A DNA stretch of 64,000 nucleotides from Pseudonocardia sp. EC080619-01. GTDB taxonomy: Bacteria > Actinomycetota > Actinomycetes > Mycobacteriales > Pseudonocardiaceae. Position 1 is the stretch's first letter. Each line of letters begins with the position of its first letter. Positions 11,559 through 19,307 of this stretch are shown piece by piece. The stretch lies in the NCBI RefSeq assembly GCF_001420995.1, contig NZ_CP012184.1, forward strand, positions 1-64,000. The letters are read 5' to 3'. The position numbers were made by a program, and so were the translations under genes. The notes under the pieces are model-generated. The model saw only the letters and a program-made list of their open reading frames with translations, had not been told where the DNA came from and searched no databases.

Positions 11559-12737
11559 GTGGATCATCCCCCGCTCGGCGACGAGCCCACCGGAGGACCG
11601 CTGGACGGCGTGCTCGTCGCCGACTTCTCCCGCGTCCTGGCCGGGCCGTACGCGACCATGATGCTGGCCGACCTCGGCGCCACGGTGGTCAAGGTCGAGG
11701 GACCGGGCGGCGACGACACCCGCACCTGGAAGCCACCGGTCGTCACCGACCCCGAGCACGGCGACATCGCCACCTACTACCTGTCGATCAACCGGAACAA
11801 GCGGTCGATCGTGCTCGACCTGTCCGACCCGGGCGACCGGGACCTGGCGCAGCGGCTGGCACGCCGGGCCGACGTCCTGGTGGAGAACATGAAGCCGGGC
11901 GGGATGGCGCGCTTCGGGCTGGACCACGCCGCCGTCGCCCGGGAGAACCCGTCGGTCGTCTACTGCTCGATCTCCGGGTTCGGCACCCGGGGCGGCGCCC
12001 ACCTGCCGGGCTACGACCTGCTCGTCCAGGCGGTCTCGGGCCTGATGAGCCTGACCGGCGCCGCCGACGGTCCGCCGTACCGCGCGGGCACCGCGGTGTT
12101 CGACGTGCTCACCGGCCTGCACGCGGCCCTCGCGGTCAGCGCCGCCCTGCGGCACCGCGAGCTGACCGGCGAGGGCCAGCTGCTGGAGACGAACCTGCTG
12201 TCGGTCGCGATGTCGACGCTGGTCAACCAGACCGAGGCCTACGTCGCCGCCGGCGCCGTGCCGCACCGGATGGGCAACGAGCACCCGAGCGTCTTCCCGT
12301 ACCAGCCGATGCCGACCGCGGACGGCGAGCTGATCGTCATCGCCGCGAACGACGGTCAGTTCCGCAAGCTCGCCACCGTCCTCGGCGACCCGGCGATGGC
12401 GGAGGACCCGCGGTTCGCCACGATGTCGGACCGGATCGACCACCGCGCCGAGATCGAGCAGCGGCTGCGCGCCCGGCTCGCGACCCGCTCCGCGCAGGAG
12501 TGGTACACCGCGATCACCGAGGTCGGCGTGCCCTGCGGGCCGATCAACTCGGTCGACGGCGGCGTCGCGCTCGCCGAGGAGCTCGGCCTGGAGCCGGTCG
12601 TCCGCGCCGGCGACGACGCCGCGGTGCCCACCCTCCGCAACCCGGTCACCTGGTCGGGCACCCCGCCGTCCTACCGGCGCTCGCCACCGCCCCTCGGCGC
12701 GGACTCCGACGAGGTCCGGGCCTGGCTGGCGACGTAG
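11559..12737 (+). CDS. CaiB/BaiF family III CoA-transferase
   Basis: The 392-residue protein is a family III CoA-transferase, which moves CoA between carboxylic acids through an Asp-bound acyl intermediate. The N-terminal Rossmann half reads LVADFSRVLAGPYATMMLADLGATVVKVEGP. The catalytic region is recognisable (ETNLLSVAMSTLVNQ), and the C-terminal small domain ends normally with TWSGTPPSYRRSPPPLG. The start is GTG at 11559 after a TAGCGT box. It has no operon partner in the window; the next gene is 260 bp away behind its own operator. Substrate unknown. Confidence 0.88.
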   Translation: MDHPPLGDEPTGGPLDGVLVADFSRVLAGPYATMMLADLGATVVKVEGPGGDDTRTWKPPVVTDPEHGDIATYYLSINRNKRSIVLDLSDPGDRDLAQRLARRADVLVENMKPGGMARFGLDHAAVARENPSVVYCSISGFGTRGGAHLPGYDLLVQAVSGLMSLTGAADGPPYRAGTAVFDVLTGLHAALAVSAALRHRELTGEGQLLETNLLSVAMSTLVNQTEAYVAAGAVPHRMGNEHPSVFPYQPMPTADGELIVIAANDGQFRKLATVLGDPAMAEDPRFATMSDRIDHRAEIEQRLRARLATRSAQEWYTAITEVGVPCGPINSVDGGVALAEELGLEPVVRAGDDAAVPTLRNPVTWSGTPPSYRRSPPPLGADSDEVRAWLAT

Positions 12738-12757
12738 ACCGGCCCGGCCGGGACGCC

Positions 12758-12823
12758 CGCCGCCCAGCCGCAGCCCAGCCGCCGCCCAGCCACAGCCCAG
12801 CCGCTGTCCGGCCGCTGTCCGGC
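12758..12823. repeat. Six tandem copies of an 11-bp unit
   Basis: The unit CGCnGCCCAGC is repeated six times without gaps. The last two copies have drifted to CGCTGTCCGGC. It lies between the CoA-transferase stop and the DUF4188 promoter; no gene crosses it. Confidence 0.8.
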
Positions 12824-12938
12824 GAGCCGGACTCCGGGCCAGCCGGCACCTCCTGCGGAATCGCTGCCTCGGGCAGCGATCTCCGAGAACCCTTCCCCGG
12901 TGCTCGTCGTCGCCACGCCCGGGAACACCCTCCTGTTA

Positions 12939-12970
12939 CGGATAGCGCCACTATCCGATCGGGGTAGCCT
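12939..12970 (+). promoter_or_regulatory. Palindromic operator and -10 box of the DUF4188 gene
   Basis: CGGATAG (12939-12945) and CTATCCG (12951-12957) form perfect 7-bp arms around 5 nt; 8 of 9 symmetric positions pair. A -10-like TAGCCT follows at 12965-12970, so the palindrome covers the -35 region, where a repressor would block transcription. The form resembles TetR-type operators, but no such regulator is adjacent. Confidence 0.6.
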
Positions 12971-13001
12971 GCGACCACGGCGACCACGAAGGGACCGGAC
13001 G

Positions 13002-13487
13002 ATGGCGCAGTACACCCGGACGACGAACGAGGCCACCGACGACGAGATCGTCGTCTTCCTGATCGGCATGCGGTTCAGCAAGCCCTGGCGCCCGGACGCC
13101 TGGCTCCCGACGTTCACCGCGATGCCGAAGATGCTCGCCGAGCTCTCGGCCGACCCGGGATCGGGACTTCTCGGCTACCGCCTGACGATCGGCGCCGGTG
13201 GGCCGATGGTCGTCCAGTACTGGCGGGACCACGAGTCGCTCTACGCCTACGCGAACGACACCTCCGCCCTGCACCGGCCGGCCTGGGCGGCGTTCAACCG
13301 CCGCGCCCGCCGAGTCCCCGGGGCGGTCGGGATCTGGCACGAGACCTTCGTCGTGAAGGAGTTCGAGACGATCTACGGCGACATGCCACCGACCGGCCTG
13401 GCCAAGGCACTCGGCGTGCGGACGGTCGACGCGCGTACCGAGGGCGGGCGCCGCCGGCTGGCCGCGACCCGCCGGACCGCCGCCTGA
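13002..13487 (+). CDS. DUF4188 domain protein (monooxygenase-like)
   Basis: The 161-residue protein matches the DUF4188 pattern: EIVVFLIGMRFSKPWRPDAWLP, then MVVQYWRDHESLYAYAND, and GIWHETFVVKEFETIYGDMPPTGLAKALG. The family has a ferredoxin-like dimeric alpha-beta barrel fold and is often annotated as a putative monooxygenase; its substrate is unknown. The ATG at 13002 is preceded by AAGGGA. The gene stands alone behind a palindromic operator, suggesting induction by a small molecule. Confidence 0.85.
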   Translation: MAQYTRTTNEATDDEIVVFLIGMRFSKPWRPDAWLPTFTAMPKMLAELSADPGSGLLGYRLTIGAGGPMVVQYWRDHESLYAYANDTSALHRPAWAAFNRRARRVPGAVGIWHETFVVKEFETIYGDMPPTGLAKALGVRTVDARTEGGRRRLAATRRTAA

Positions 13488-13511
13488 CAGCCACCCGCGA
13501 CGCGACGACGC

Positions 13512-13572
13512 GCGTTCCGCGGAACGCAGCGGCACGTCCCGCGACGGACAGCATCGCGTTCCGCGGAACGCG
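13512..13572. repeat. Two copies of the palindrome GCGTTCCGCGGAACGC
   Basis: Perfect 16-bp palindromes occur at 13512-13527 and 13556-13571; the second extends to 18 bp (13555-13572). A third copy lies at 54447-54462. Both copies here are intergenic, just after the DUF4188 gene. Confidence 0.85.
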
Positions 13573-13587
13573 ACCTCGCGCTTCGAC

Positions 13588-13645
13588 GCTCACCGGATCG
13601 GCCGGTGCTCACCGGATCGCATGAGCGGGGCCGGATCCGGTGAGC
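13588..13645. repeat. Direct and inverted copies of a 12-13 bp motif
   Basis: GCTCACCGGATCG occurs at 13588-13600 and 13607-13619. Its reverse complement GATCCGGTGAGC is at 13634-13645. The second direct copy and the inverted copy can form a 12-bp stem with a 15-nt loop, a possible terminator. The rest of 13488-13680 holds no credible gene. Confidence 0.7.
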
Positions 13646-13680
13646 GCCGAGGGGGCGTACGCGTCGCGTGGTGGCCGCAC

Positions 13681-13842
13681 CCGAAGCGCGTGCTGCACCC
13701 GGGCGGGCTGCTCGCGGTGGACAACGCCCTCTCGCACGCCGCCGAGGTCGCCCCGCTGGCCGGACGGCTGGACGCCGAGCCGGGCATGCACACGGTCACG
13801 GTGCCCGTCGGCACGGGCGTGCTGCTCGCGTTCCGTTCCTGA
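13681..13842 (+). pseudogene. C-terminal remnant of a class I O-methyltransferase
   Basis: About 53 codons end in a stop at 13842. They read like the last strands of a caffeoyl-CoA-type O-methyltransferase: VLHPGGLLAVDNALSH, then GMHTVTVPVGTGVLLAFRS. In intact enzymes this segment follows about 160 residues carrying the SAM-binding domain, which are absent here; the upstream sequence is repeats. It is therefore a decayed fragment. The reading frame can be opened at 13621, but the added residues show no homology. Confidence 0.6.
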
Positions 13843-13917
13843 GACCGGCACGGACCGCCGCCGCCACCGGCCCCGGTTCCGGTTGCGACCCGCAACCCGG
13901 CGTCGGACGATCATCGG

Positions 13918-15312
13918 GTGACTTCGGGGGCGGAGGCGGCACGACGGCCGTCGCAGTGGGCGATCTGGTTCTTCGGCGCGCTCGGCGGGATCCTGTGGGG
14001 CTTCGACACCGGGGTGATCTCCGGCGCGATCCTCTTCATCCCGGACGACGTCCCGCTCACGTCGCTGCAGGAGGGCCTCGTCGTGTCCGGCCTGCTGGTC
14101 GGGGCGATGCTGGGCGCCGGGGTCTCGGGCCGGCTGGCCGACACCCTCGGCAGGCGGCTGCTGATCCTCGCCGGCGGGATCGTCTTCGTGGTCGGCACCC
14201 TGGGCACGGCGCTCGGGGTCACCGTCGCGATGCTGGTCGGGTTCCGGTTCGTGATGGGGATCGGTGTCGGCATCGTCTCGGTGGTCGTCCCGATGTACCT
14301 CTCCGAGCTCGCGCCCGCCCACATCCGCGGACGTCTCACCTCGCTGATGCAGCTGCTCGTGACCGTCGGGATCTTCCTCGCCTACGTCACCGCGTACGCG
14401 TTCGCCGAGGCGCGGGACTGGCGCTGGATGATCGGGCTCGGCGTGATCCCGGCCGTCGTGCTGGCGATCGGCATCTACACCCAGCCGGAGAGCCCGCGGT
14501 GGCTCGTCGCGCACAAGGCCGACGGCGGCGAGGCCGACGCGCGACGGCTGCTGCGCCGGCTGCGCGGCACCACGGAGATCGCCGACGCGGAGCTCGACGA
14601 GATCAAGGAGAGCGTGCGCGTCGAGCGCGAGCACACCGAGCGGGTCTCGATCCGCAGCCTGTTCGCACCGCGGCTGCGTCGCCTGATGGTGATCGGGCTG
14701 CTGCTGGTGTTCTTCCAGAACTTCGTCGGGATCAACACGATCATCTACTACGCGCCGACGCTGCTCACCGAGGTCGGGTTCGGGGCGACCGGGGCGATCG
14801 GTGCCAACGTCGCGATCGGTGCGGTGAACATGCTGATGACGCTGCCCGGCATGTGGCTGATCGACCGGGCCGGGCGGCGCCCGCTGCTGCGCTGGGGTGC
14901 GCTGGGCATGTGCGTCGCGATGATCGTGCTGGCGGTGACGAACCTGTCCGGGCTGGAGCAGGGCCCGCTGCTGCTCGGGCTGACCCTGGCCGGGATCGTC
15001 GTCTACATCGCGTCGTTCTCGATCTCGTGGGGACCGGTGCAGTGGGTCCTGCTGCCGGAGCTGTTCCCGCTGCGGGTCCGGGCCGGGGCCGTCGCGTTCT
15101 GCGTGACGTTCAACTGGCTGTTCAACATGACCGTCGCGCTGCTGTTCCCGAGCCTGCTGGAGGCGTTCGGCGCGGGCTGGAACTTCCTGTTCTTCGCGGT
15201 GACGACGGCGCTGGGCTACGTCTACGCGACCCGGCTGCTGCCCGAGACCAAGGGCCGCACGCTGGAGCAGATCGAGCGTGACCTCGCGGACCCCGCCGCC
15301 GCACGTTCCTGA
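13918..15312 (+). CDS. MFS sugar porter
   Basis: The 464-residue protein has 12 predicted membrane helices and sugar-porter family signatures: GFDTGVISGAI in helix 1, GRLADTLGRR in the first cytoplasmic loop, PESPRWLVAHK after helix 6, NFVGINTIIYYAPTL in helix 7, and PETKGRTLEQIE at the end. These are hallmarks of GalP/XylE/glucose-proton symporters, so proton-coupled monosaccharide uptake is likely; the exact sugar cannot be read. The start is GTG at 13918. No regulator or kinase is adjacent. Confidence 0.9.
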   Translation: MTSGAEAARRPSQWAIWFFGALGGILWGFDTGVISGAILFIPDDVPLTSLQEGLVVSGLLVGAMLGAGVSGRLADTLGRRLLILAGGIVFVVGTLGTALGVTVAMLVGFRFVMGIGVGIVSVVVPMYLSELAPAHIRGRLTSLMQLLVTVGIFLAYVTAYAFAEARDWRWMIGLGVIPAVVLAIGIYTQPESPRWLVAHKADGGEADARRLLRRLRGTTEIADAELDEIKESVRVEREHTERVSIRSLFAPRLRRLMVIGLLLVFFQNFVGINTIIYYAPTLLTEVGFGATGAIGANVAIGAVNMLMTLPGMWLIDRAGRRPLLRWGALGMCVAMIVLAVTNLSGLEQGPLLLGLTLAGIVVYIASFSISWGPVQWVLLPELFPLRVRAGAVAFCVTFNWLFNMTVALLFPSLLEAFGAGWNFLFFAVTTALGYVYATRLLPETKGRTLEQIERDLADPAAARS

Positions 15313-15357
15313 CCGGCGGGGCCGGGACCGGCCGCCGGACGGCTCGTGCCGTCCGCG

Positions 15358-15411
15358 GCGCTCACGGCGCTCACGGCGCTCACGGCACTCACGGCACTCA
15401 CGGCGCTCACG
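15358..15411. repeat. Six tandem copies of a 9-bp unit
   Basis: Units of GCGCTCACG (two read GCACTCACG) repeat six times between two convergent genes. On the minus strand each unit carries TGA in the frame of the molybdoenzyme. The gene's stop is the first of a series, giving back-up stops every 9 nt. Confidence 0.85.
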
Positions 15412-17704
15412 GTGCTTCCGGCGCCCGGTGCACCTCCACCGCGGGCAGCGGATGGTCGAACCGGCTCACCGCGACCGCGCAGAGCTGTCCGGTGCAGCCC
15501 TGGGCGAACCGCGACGAGCCGCGGTCGCGGGTGACCGCGTTCGGGTTGCCGTGCGCGCACAGGCCGTCGTCGCCGAGCTCGGGGCGCTCCGGATCGGCCG
15601 TCGGCGCCCACCACGCGCCGGTCGGGAGCTGCAGCACCCCGGGCCGGATGTCGTCGGTGAGGCGGGCGGCGGCGAGGGTCGCGCCGCGGTCGTTGTGCAG
15701 CCGGACGACGTCGCCGTCGGCGATCCCGAGCGGGCCGGCGTCGTCCGGGTGGATCCGGACGACCTCGCGTCCGGACCGCTTCGACCCGGAGCTGTGCGCG
15801 CCGAAGTCGAGCTGCGAGTGCAGCCGGGTCGCCGGCTGGTTGGAGACCAGCCAGAACGGGTGCCGCTCGTCCGGGGCCTCGGTCGGTTCCCGCCACGCCG
15901 GGTGGCCGGGGCAGTCGTCGTAGCCGTGCCCGGCGATCGTCGCCGACCCGACCTGGACCCGGCCGGACGGCGTCGGCAGCGGGTGGCCCTCGGGGTCGGC
16001 GCGGAACCGGGCGAGCACGCCGCCGTCGTCGGGCCGTCGCGGCAGCTCCAGCTCCCCGCGCTCCCAGAACTCCTCGAAGTCCGGCGCGGGCTCGCCCCGG
16101 TCGGCGAGCGCCTTGCGGGTGCGGTCGTACATGTGCACCAGCCACTCGTGCGCGGTGCGGCCCTCGGTGAAGGCCTCGCCGTGGCCGAGCCGGTGCGCGA
16201 GCGCGGAGAGCACGTCGTAGTCGTCACGGGCCTCGCCGTGCACGGGGACGAGCTGCTTCATCGCGACGAGCAGCGCGTCGGAGCTGGTGGCGCCGATGTC
16301 GTCGCGCTCGATCGTCATGGTCGAGGGCAGGACGACGTCGGCGTGCCGGGCCGTCGCCGTCCAGACGGGGTCGTGCACGGCGAAGGTGTCCAGCTCGGCG
16401 ACCGCCCGCCGCAGCCGGCGCAGGTCCTGGTGGTGGTGGAACGGGTTGCCGCCCGCCCACCAGGCCATCCGCACGTGCGGGTAGGTGCGCTCGGCGCCGT
16501 CGTAGTCGTAGGTCCCGCCCGGGTGCAGCAGCATGTCCGCGACCCGGGCGACCGGGATGAACGAGTTCACCGGGTTCGGGGCCCGGGAGAAGCTCGGGAC
16601 CGGCACCGCGTTGCGCGGCCGGCCGTAGTGCCCGAGGGAGCCGAGGCCGTAGTTGAACCCGCCGCCGGGCAGCCCGATCTGACCGAGGACGGCCGCGAGC
16701 GCCGTCCCGCCCCAGACCGGCTGCTCCCCGTGCTCGGCGCGCTGCAACGACTGCGCGACGGTGACCAGGGTGCGGCCGTAGGCGATCCGCCAGGCCAGCT
16801 CCCGGATCGCGGACGCGTCGATGCCGGTGATCGCCGACGCCCAGGCGGCGTCCTTGGCTGGGGCGGCGAACAGGTACTCGCGCAGCGTCTCCCAGCCGTC
16901 GCAGTGCGAGGCGAGGAAGTCGGTGTCGTGCCGGCCCTCGGCGACGACGGTGTGCATCAGCGCGAGCATCAGCGCCACGTCGGTGCCGGGGCGGATCGGC
17001 AGCCAGGTCGCGTCGACCTCCTCGGGAAGGTCCGGACGCAGTGGGCTGACCAGCACGAACATCGCGCCCCGGTCCCGGGCGGCGCGCATCGCACCGCGCT
17101 CCACGTGCCGCGACACCCCGCCCGCCGCGATGCCCGAGTTCTTCAGCGCCATCCCGCCGAACGCGAGCACGGTGTCGGTGTGCGCGGCGACCTGGTCCCA
17201 GGTGACGGCGTAGCGGGTGACGGCGTCGAACCCGCCCAGGATCTGCGGCAGCAGCACCTCCGCGGCGCCACCGGAGTAGGAGTTGACCGAGCGGGTGTAG
17301 CCGCCGGTCACCGCCAGGAAGCGGTGCAGCTGGCCCTGCGCGTGGTGGAAGCGCCCGGCCGACGCCCATCCGTACGACCCGCCGTAGACGGCCTCGTCGC
17401 CGTGGGTCGAACGGACCCGGTGGGTCTCCTCGGCGAGCCGGTCCAGGACGGCCTCCCAGGAGACCGTGCGGTACCCGTCGCGTCCGCGGCCCGGGTCGCG
17501 CCCCGGCCCTCGCTCCCACCAGCCGCGCCGCACCGCGGGCGCGGCGACCCGTGCCGGGTGTCCGACGGCGGACGGGATGTTGTCCAGCACCGGCGACGGG
17601 TCCGGGTCGCCGGGGTGCGGGCGGACCCGCAACCGGCGGCCGTCGTAGCGGGCGGTGAACACGCCCCAGTGCGCGCTGTGGGTCTTCTCGGCGTCGATGA
17701 TCAC
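15407..17704 (-). CDS. Biotin sulfoxide reductase / TorA-type molybdopterin oxidoreductase
   Basis: The 765-residue enzyme belongs to the DMSO-reductase family. Like BisC, it starts directly with THSAHWGVFTARYDGRRL and has no N-terminal Cys motif for a 4Fe-4S cluster. The probable Mo-ligand Ser lies in SVNSYSGGAAEV near residue 115. Further family motifs are VSWEAVLDRLAEE, GGMALKNSGI, WWAGGNPFHHHQDL, and RLHSQLDFGAHS in the cofactor-binding C-terminal domain. No twin-arginine signal is seen, so it is probably a cytoplasmic biotin or methionine sulfoxide reductase. The GTG at 17704 gives the family's usual length and overlaps a tiny upstream frame in a GTGA. Confidence 0.88.
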   Translation of the reverse strand: MIIDAEKTHSAHWGVFTARYDGRRLRVRPHPGDPDPSPVLDNIPSAVGHPARVAAPAVRRGWWERGPGRDPGRGRDGYRTVSWEAVLDRLAEETHRVRSTHGDEAVYGGSYGWASAGRFHHAQGQLHRFLAVTGGYTRSVNSYSGGAAEVLLPQILGGFDAVTRYAVTWDQVAAHTDTVLAFGGMALKNSGIAAGGVSRHVERGAMRAARDRGAMFVLVSPLRPDLPEEVDATWLPIRPGTDVALMLALMHTVVAEGRHDTDFLASHCDGWETLREYLFAAPAKDAAWASAITGIDASAIRELAWRIAYGRTLVTVAQSLQRAEHGEQPVWGGTALAAVLGQIGLPGGGFNYGLGSLGHYGRPRNAVPVPSFSRAPNPVNSFIPVARVADMLLHPGGTYDYDGAERTYPHVRMAWWAGGNPFHHHQDLRRLRRAVAELDTFAVHDPVWTATARHADVVLPSTMTIERDDIGATSSDALLVAMKQLVPVHGEARDDYDVLSALAHRLGHGEAFTEGRTAHEWLVHMYDRTRKALADRGEPAPDFEEFWERGELELPRRPDDGGVLARFRADPEGHPLPTPSGRVQVGSATIAGHGYDDCPGHPAWREPTEAPDERHPFWLVSNQPATRLHSQLDFGAHSSGSKRSGREVVRIHPDDAGPLGIADGDVVRLHNDRGATLAAARLTDDIRPGVLQLPTGAWWAPTADPERPELGDDGLCAHGNPNAVTRDRGSSRFAQGCTGQLCAVAVSRFDHPLPAVEVHRAPEAP

Positions 17705-17733
17705 TCCGCGGGATTCGGTCCGGTCCGGCTCAC
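17701..17733 (-). CDS. Putative 10-residue leaderless ORF coupled to the molybdoenzyme
   Basis: GTG at 17733 lies 8 nt after a TAGCGT -10 box (17747-17742) and opens a 10-codon frame. Its TGA overlaps the molybdoenzyme GTG in a GTGA (17704-17701). The geometry repeats that seen before galK. It could be a ribosome-loading mini-ORF; with only 10 codons it could also be chance. Confidence 0.3.
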   Translation of the reverse strand: MSRTGPNPAE

Positions 17734-17741
17734 CGCGTTCC

Positions 17742-17747
17742 ACGCTA
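17742..17747 (-). promoter_or_regulatory. -10 box (TAGCGT) of the molybdoenzyme transcript
   Basis: On the minus strand TAGCGT spans 17747-17742, placing the transcription start near 17735-17733. Confidence 0.45.
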
Positions 17748-17810
17748 GGCCGCACCGGCCCGCGTGCGGAAGGGAGCATACGGATCGCCCCGGGTGGGAA
17801 GCCTCGCAGC

Positions 17811-18332
17811 ATGACGACCTCCGCGGAGCTGCTCATCGACCACTTCGGCCGCGTCGACGAGCTGGTGCACGACGTGCTCGACCGGCTGACCGAGGCCGAT
17901 CTCGCCCGCCGTCCGGAGGTCGCCGGGTCCGGTGGGCCCGGGAACCCGATCGGCTGGCTGGTCTGGCACCTGCTGCGGGTGCAGGACGACCACGTCGCCG
18001 AGGCGTTCGGCACCGGTCAGGTCTGGACCGGCGACGGCTGGGCCGACCGCTTCGGCCTGGACCTCGATCCCGCCGACACCGGGTTCGGCCACACCCCGGA
18101 GCAGGTCGGGCGGGTCCGCACGACCGCGGAGCTCCTCACCGGGTACGGCGAGGCCGTGCACGCCCGCACGGTGGCGCACCTGGGCGGTCTCGGCGACGAC
18201 GACCTGTCCCGGATCCTGCCCTCGACCTGGGGCGAGGGTGTGAGCCTGGGCGTGCGGCTGGTCAGCGTGCTCGGCGACGACCTGCAGCACGCCGGACAGG
18301 CCGCCTACCTGCGAGGCCTGTTCGGGGTGTGA
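17811..18332 (+). CDS. DinB/MDMPI-family protein
   Basis: The 173-residue four-helix-bundle protein carries the DinB/DUF664 pattern. ELLIDHFGRVDELVHDVLDRL is followed by two metal-binding His segments, WLVWHLLRVQDDH near residue 50 and GDDLQHAGQAAYLRGL at the C-terminus. In actinobacteria such proteins are often thiol transferases using mycothiol. The start is ATG 17811. It is divergent from the molybdoenzyme; substrate unknown. Confidence 0.85.
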   Translation: MTTSAELLIDHFGRVDELVHDVLDRLTEADLARRPEVAGSGGPGNPIGWLVWHLLRVQDDHVAEAFGTGQVWTGDGWADRFGLDLDPADTGFGHTPEQVGRVRTTAELLTGYGEAVHARTVAHLGGLGDDDLSRILPSTWGEGVSLGVRLVSVLGDDLQHAGQAAYLRGLFGV

Positions 18333-18370
18333 CACCGGCGGCCGTACCGGTCCGCGGCGGTACCGGCGCC

Positions 18371-18376
18371 TAGGCT
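18371..18376 (+). promoter_or_regulatory. -10 box (TAGGCT) of the LysR gene
   Basis: TAGGCT lies exactly 7 nt before the ATG at 18384, indicating a leaderless mRNA. Confidence 0.6.
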
Positions 18377-18383
18377 GGACCGG

Positions 18384-19307
18384 ATGTCCACCGCACCCGT
18401 ACGCGTCCCCGACCTGACCGCGCTCGCCCTGGTCGTCACCGTGGCCCGCACCGGCGGGCTCGCCGCCGCCGCGCAGGAGCAGGGGCTGTCGGTGCAGGCC
18501 GCGTCGTCGCGGCTCCGGACACTGGAGCAGCAGGTCGGCGGGCCCGTCCTCGAGCGCACGCGGCGCGGCCGGTCGGGGCGGCTCACCGCCCGCGGGGTGC
18601 TGCTGGCGGAGTGGGCCGGTCCGCTGCTGGACACGGCCCGCGATCTCGACGCGGCGCTGGCGGTGCTGCGCCCGGCGCCGGACGGGACCGACCCGGTCGT
18701 CCTGGCGGCCGGGTCGGGGGTGGCGGAGTGCCTGCTCCCCCGCTGGCTGGTGGAGCTGCGGGACGGCCCGGGCGGGCGGATCTCGCTGCTCGACACCGAC
18801 GACCCCGCGACCGCGGTGCGCGACGGCGACGCGGCCGTCGGCGTCGTCGAGACGCCCGGCCCGCTGGACAAGCTGCACGCGGCGACCGTCGCGACGGACG
18901 CGCTCGTCCTCGTCGTCGCTCCCGGGCACCACTGGGCGGGCGGGCCGGGGGTCGGCGCCACGGAGCTGCTCGCCACTCCCCTGCTCACCCGCCGTCCGGG
19001 GACGGGGTCGCGGCCCGCCGCCGAGGCCGCGCTCACCGCGGCCGCCCCCGGGGTCACGGCCGCCGCGCCGCTGTCCGAGCTCGCCGCCGACGCGGCCGTC
19101 CGCGCGGCCGTGCGGGCCGGCGACGGCCCGGCGCTCCTCGGGCGGACGTCGGTGGCCGCCGACCTGGCTGCGGGCTCCGCGGTCGAGGTCCCGGTGCACG
19201 GCGCCGATCTCGGCCGCGAGTTCCGCGCGGTCTGGCAGGAGGGCACGTCACCGCAGGGGACGGCGCGCGACCTCCTCCGCATCGCCACCGGCGGCCGGAT
19301 CCGCTGA
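18384..19307 (+). CDS. LysR-family transcriptional regulator
   Basis: The 307-residue protein has an N-terminal winged HTH (DLTALALVVTVARTGGLAAAAQEQGLSVQAASSRLRTLEQQVGGPVLERTRR, with the usual spacing) and a periplasmic-binding-like effector domain from about residue 95. The effector domain is Ala/Asp-rich and diverged, so no ligand can be proposed. The ATG at 18384 has a TAGGCT 7 nt upstream. The gene overlaps the convergent MFS gene by 60 bp at its 3' end; its target is not evident. Confidence 0.85.
   Translation: MSTAPVRVPDLTALALVVTVARTGGLAAAAQEQGLSVQAASSRLRTLEQQVGGPVLERTRRGRSGRLTARGVLLAEWAGPLLDTARDLDAALAVLRPAPDGTDPVVLAAGSGVAECLLPRWLVELRDGPGGRISLLDTDDPATAVRDGDAAVGVVETPGPLDKLHAATVATDALVLVVAPGHHWAGGPGVGATELLATPLLTRRPGTGSRPAAEAALTAAAPGVTAAAPLSELAADAAVRAAVRAGDGPALLGRTSVAADLAAGSAVEVPVHGADLGREFRAVWQEGTSPQGTARDLLRIATGGRIR

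Noticed and set aside
15278-18373. 1031-codon plus-strand open frame
   Set aside because: It is antisense to the molybdoenzyme and shows only low-complexity Arg/Ala/Pro composition from GC-rich shadowing.
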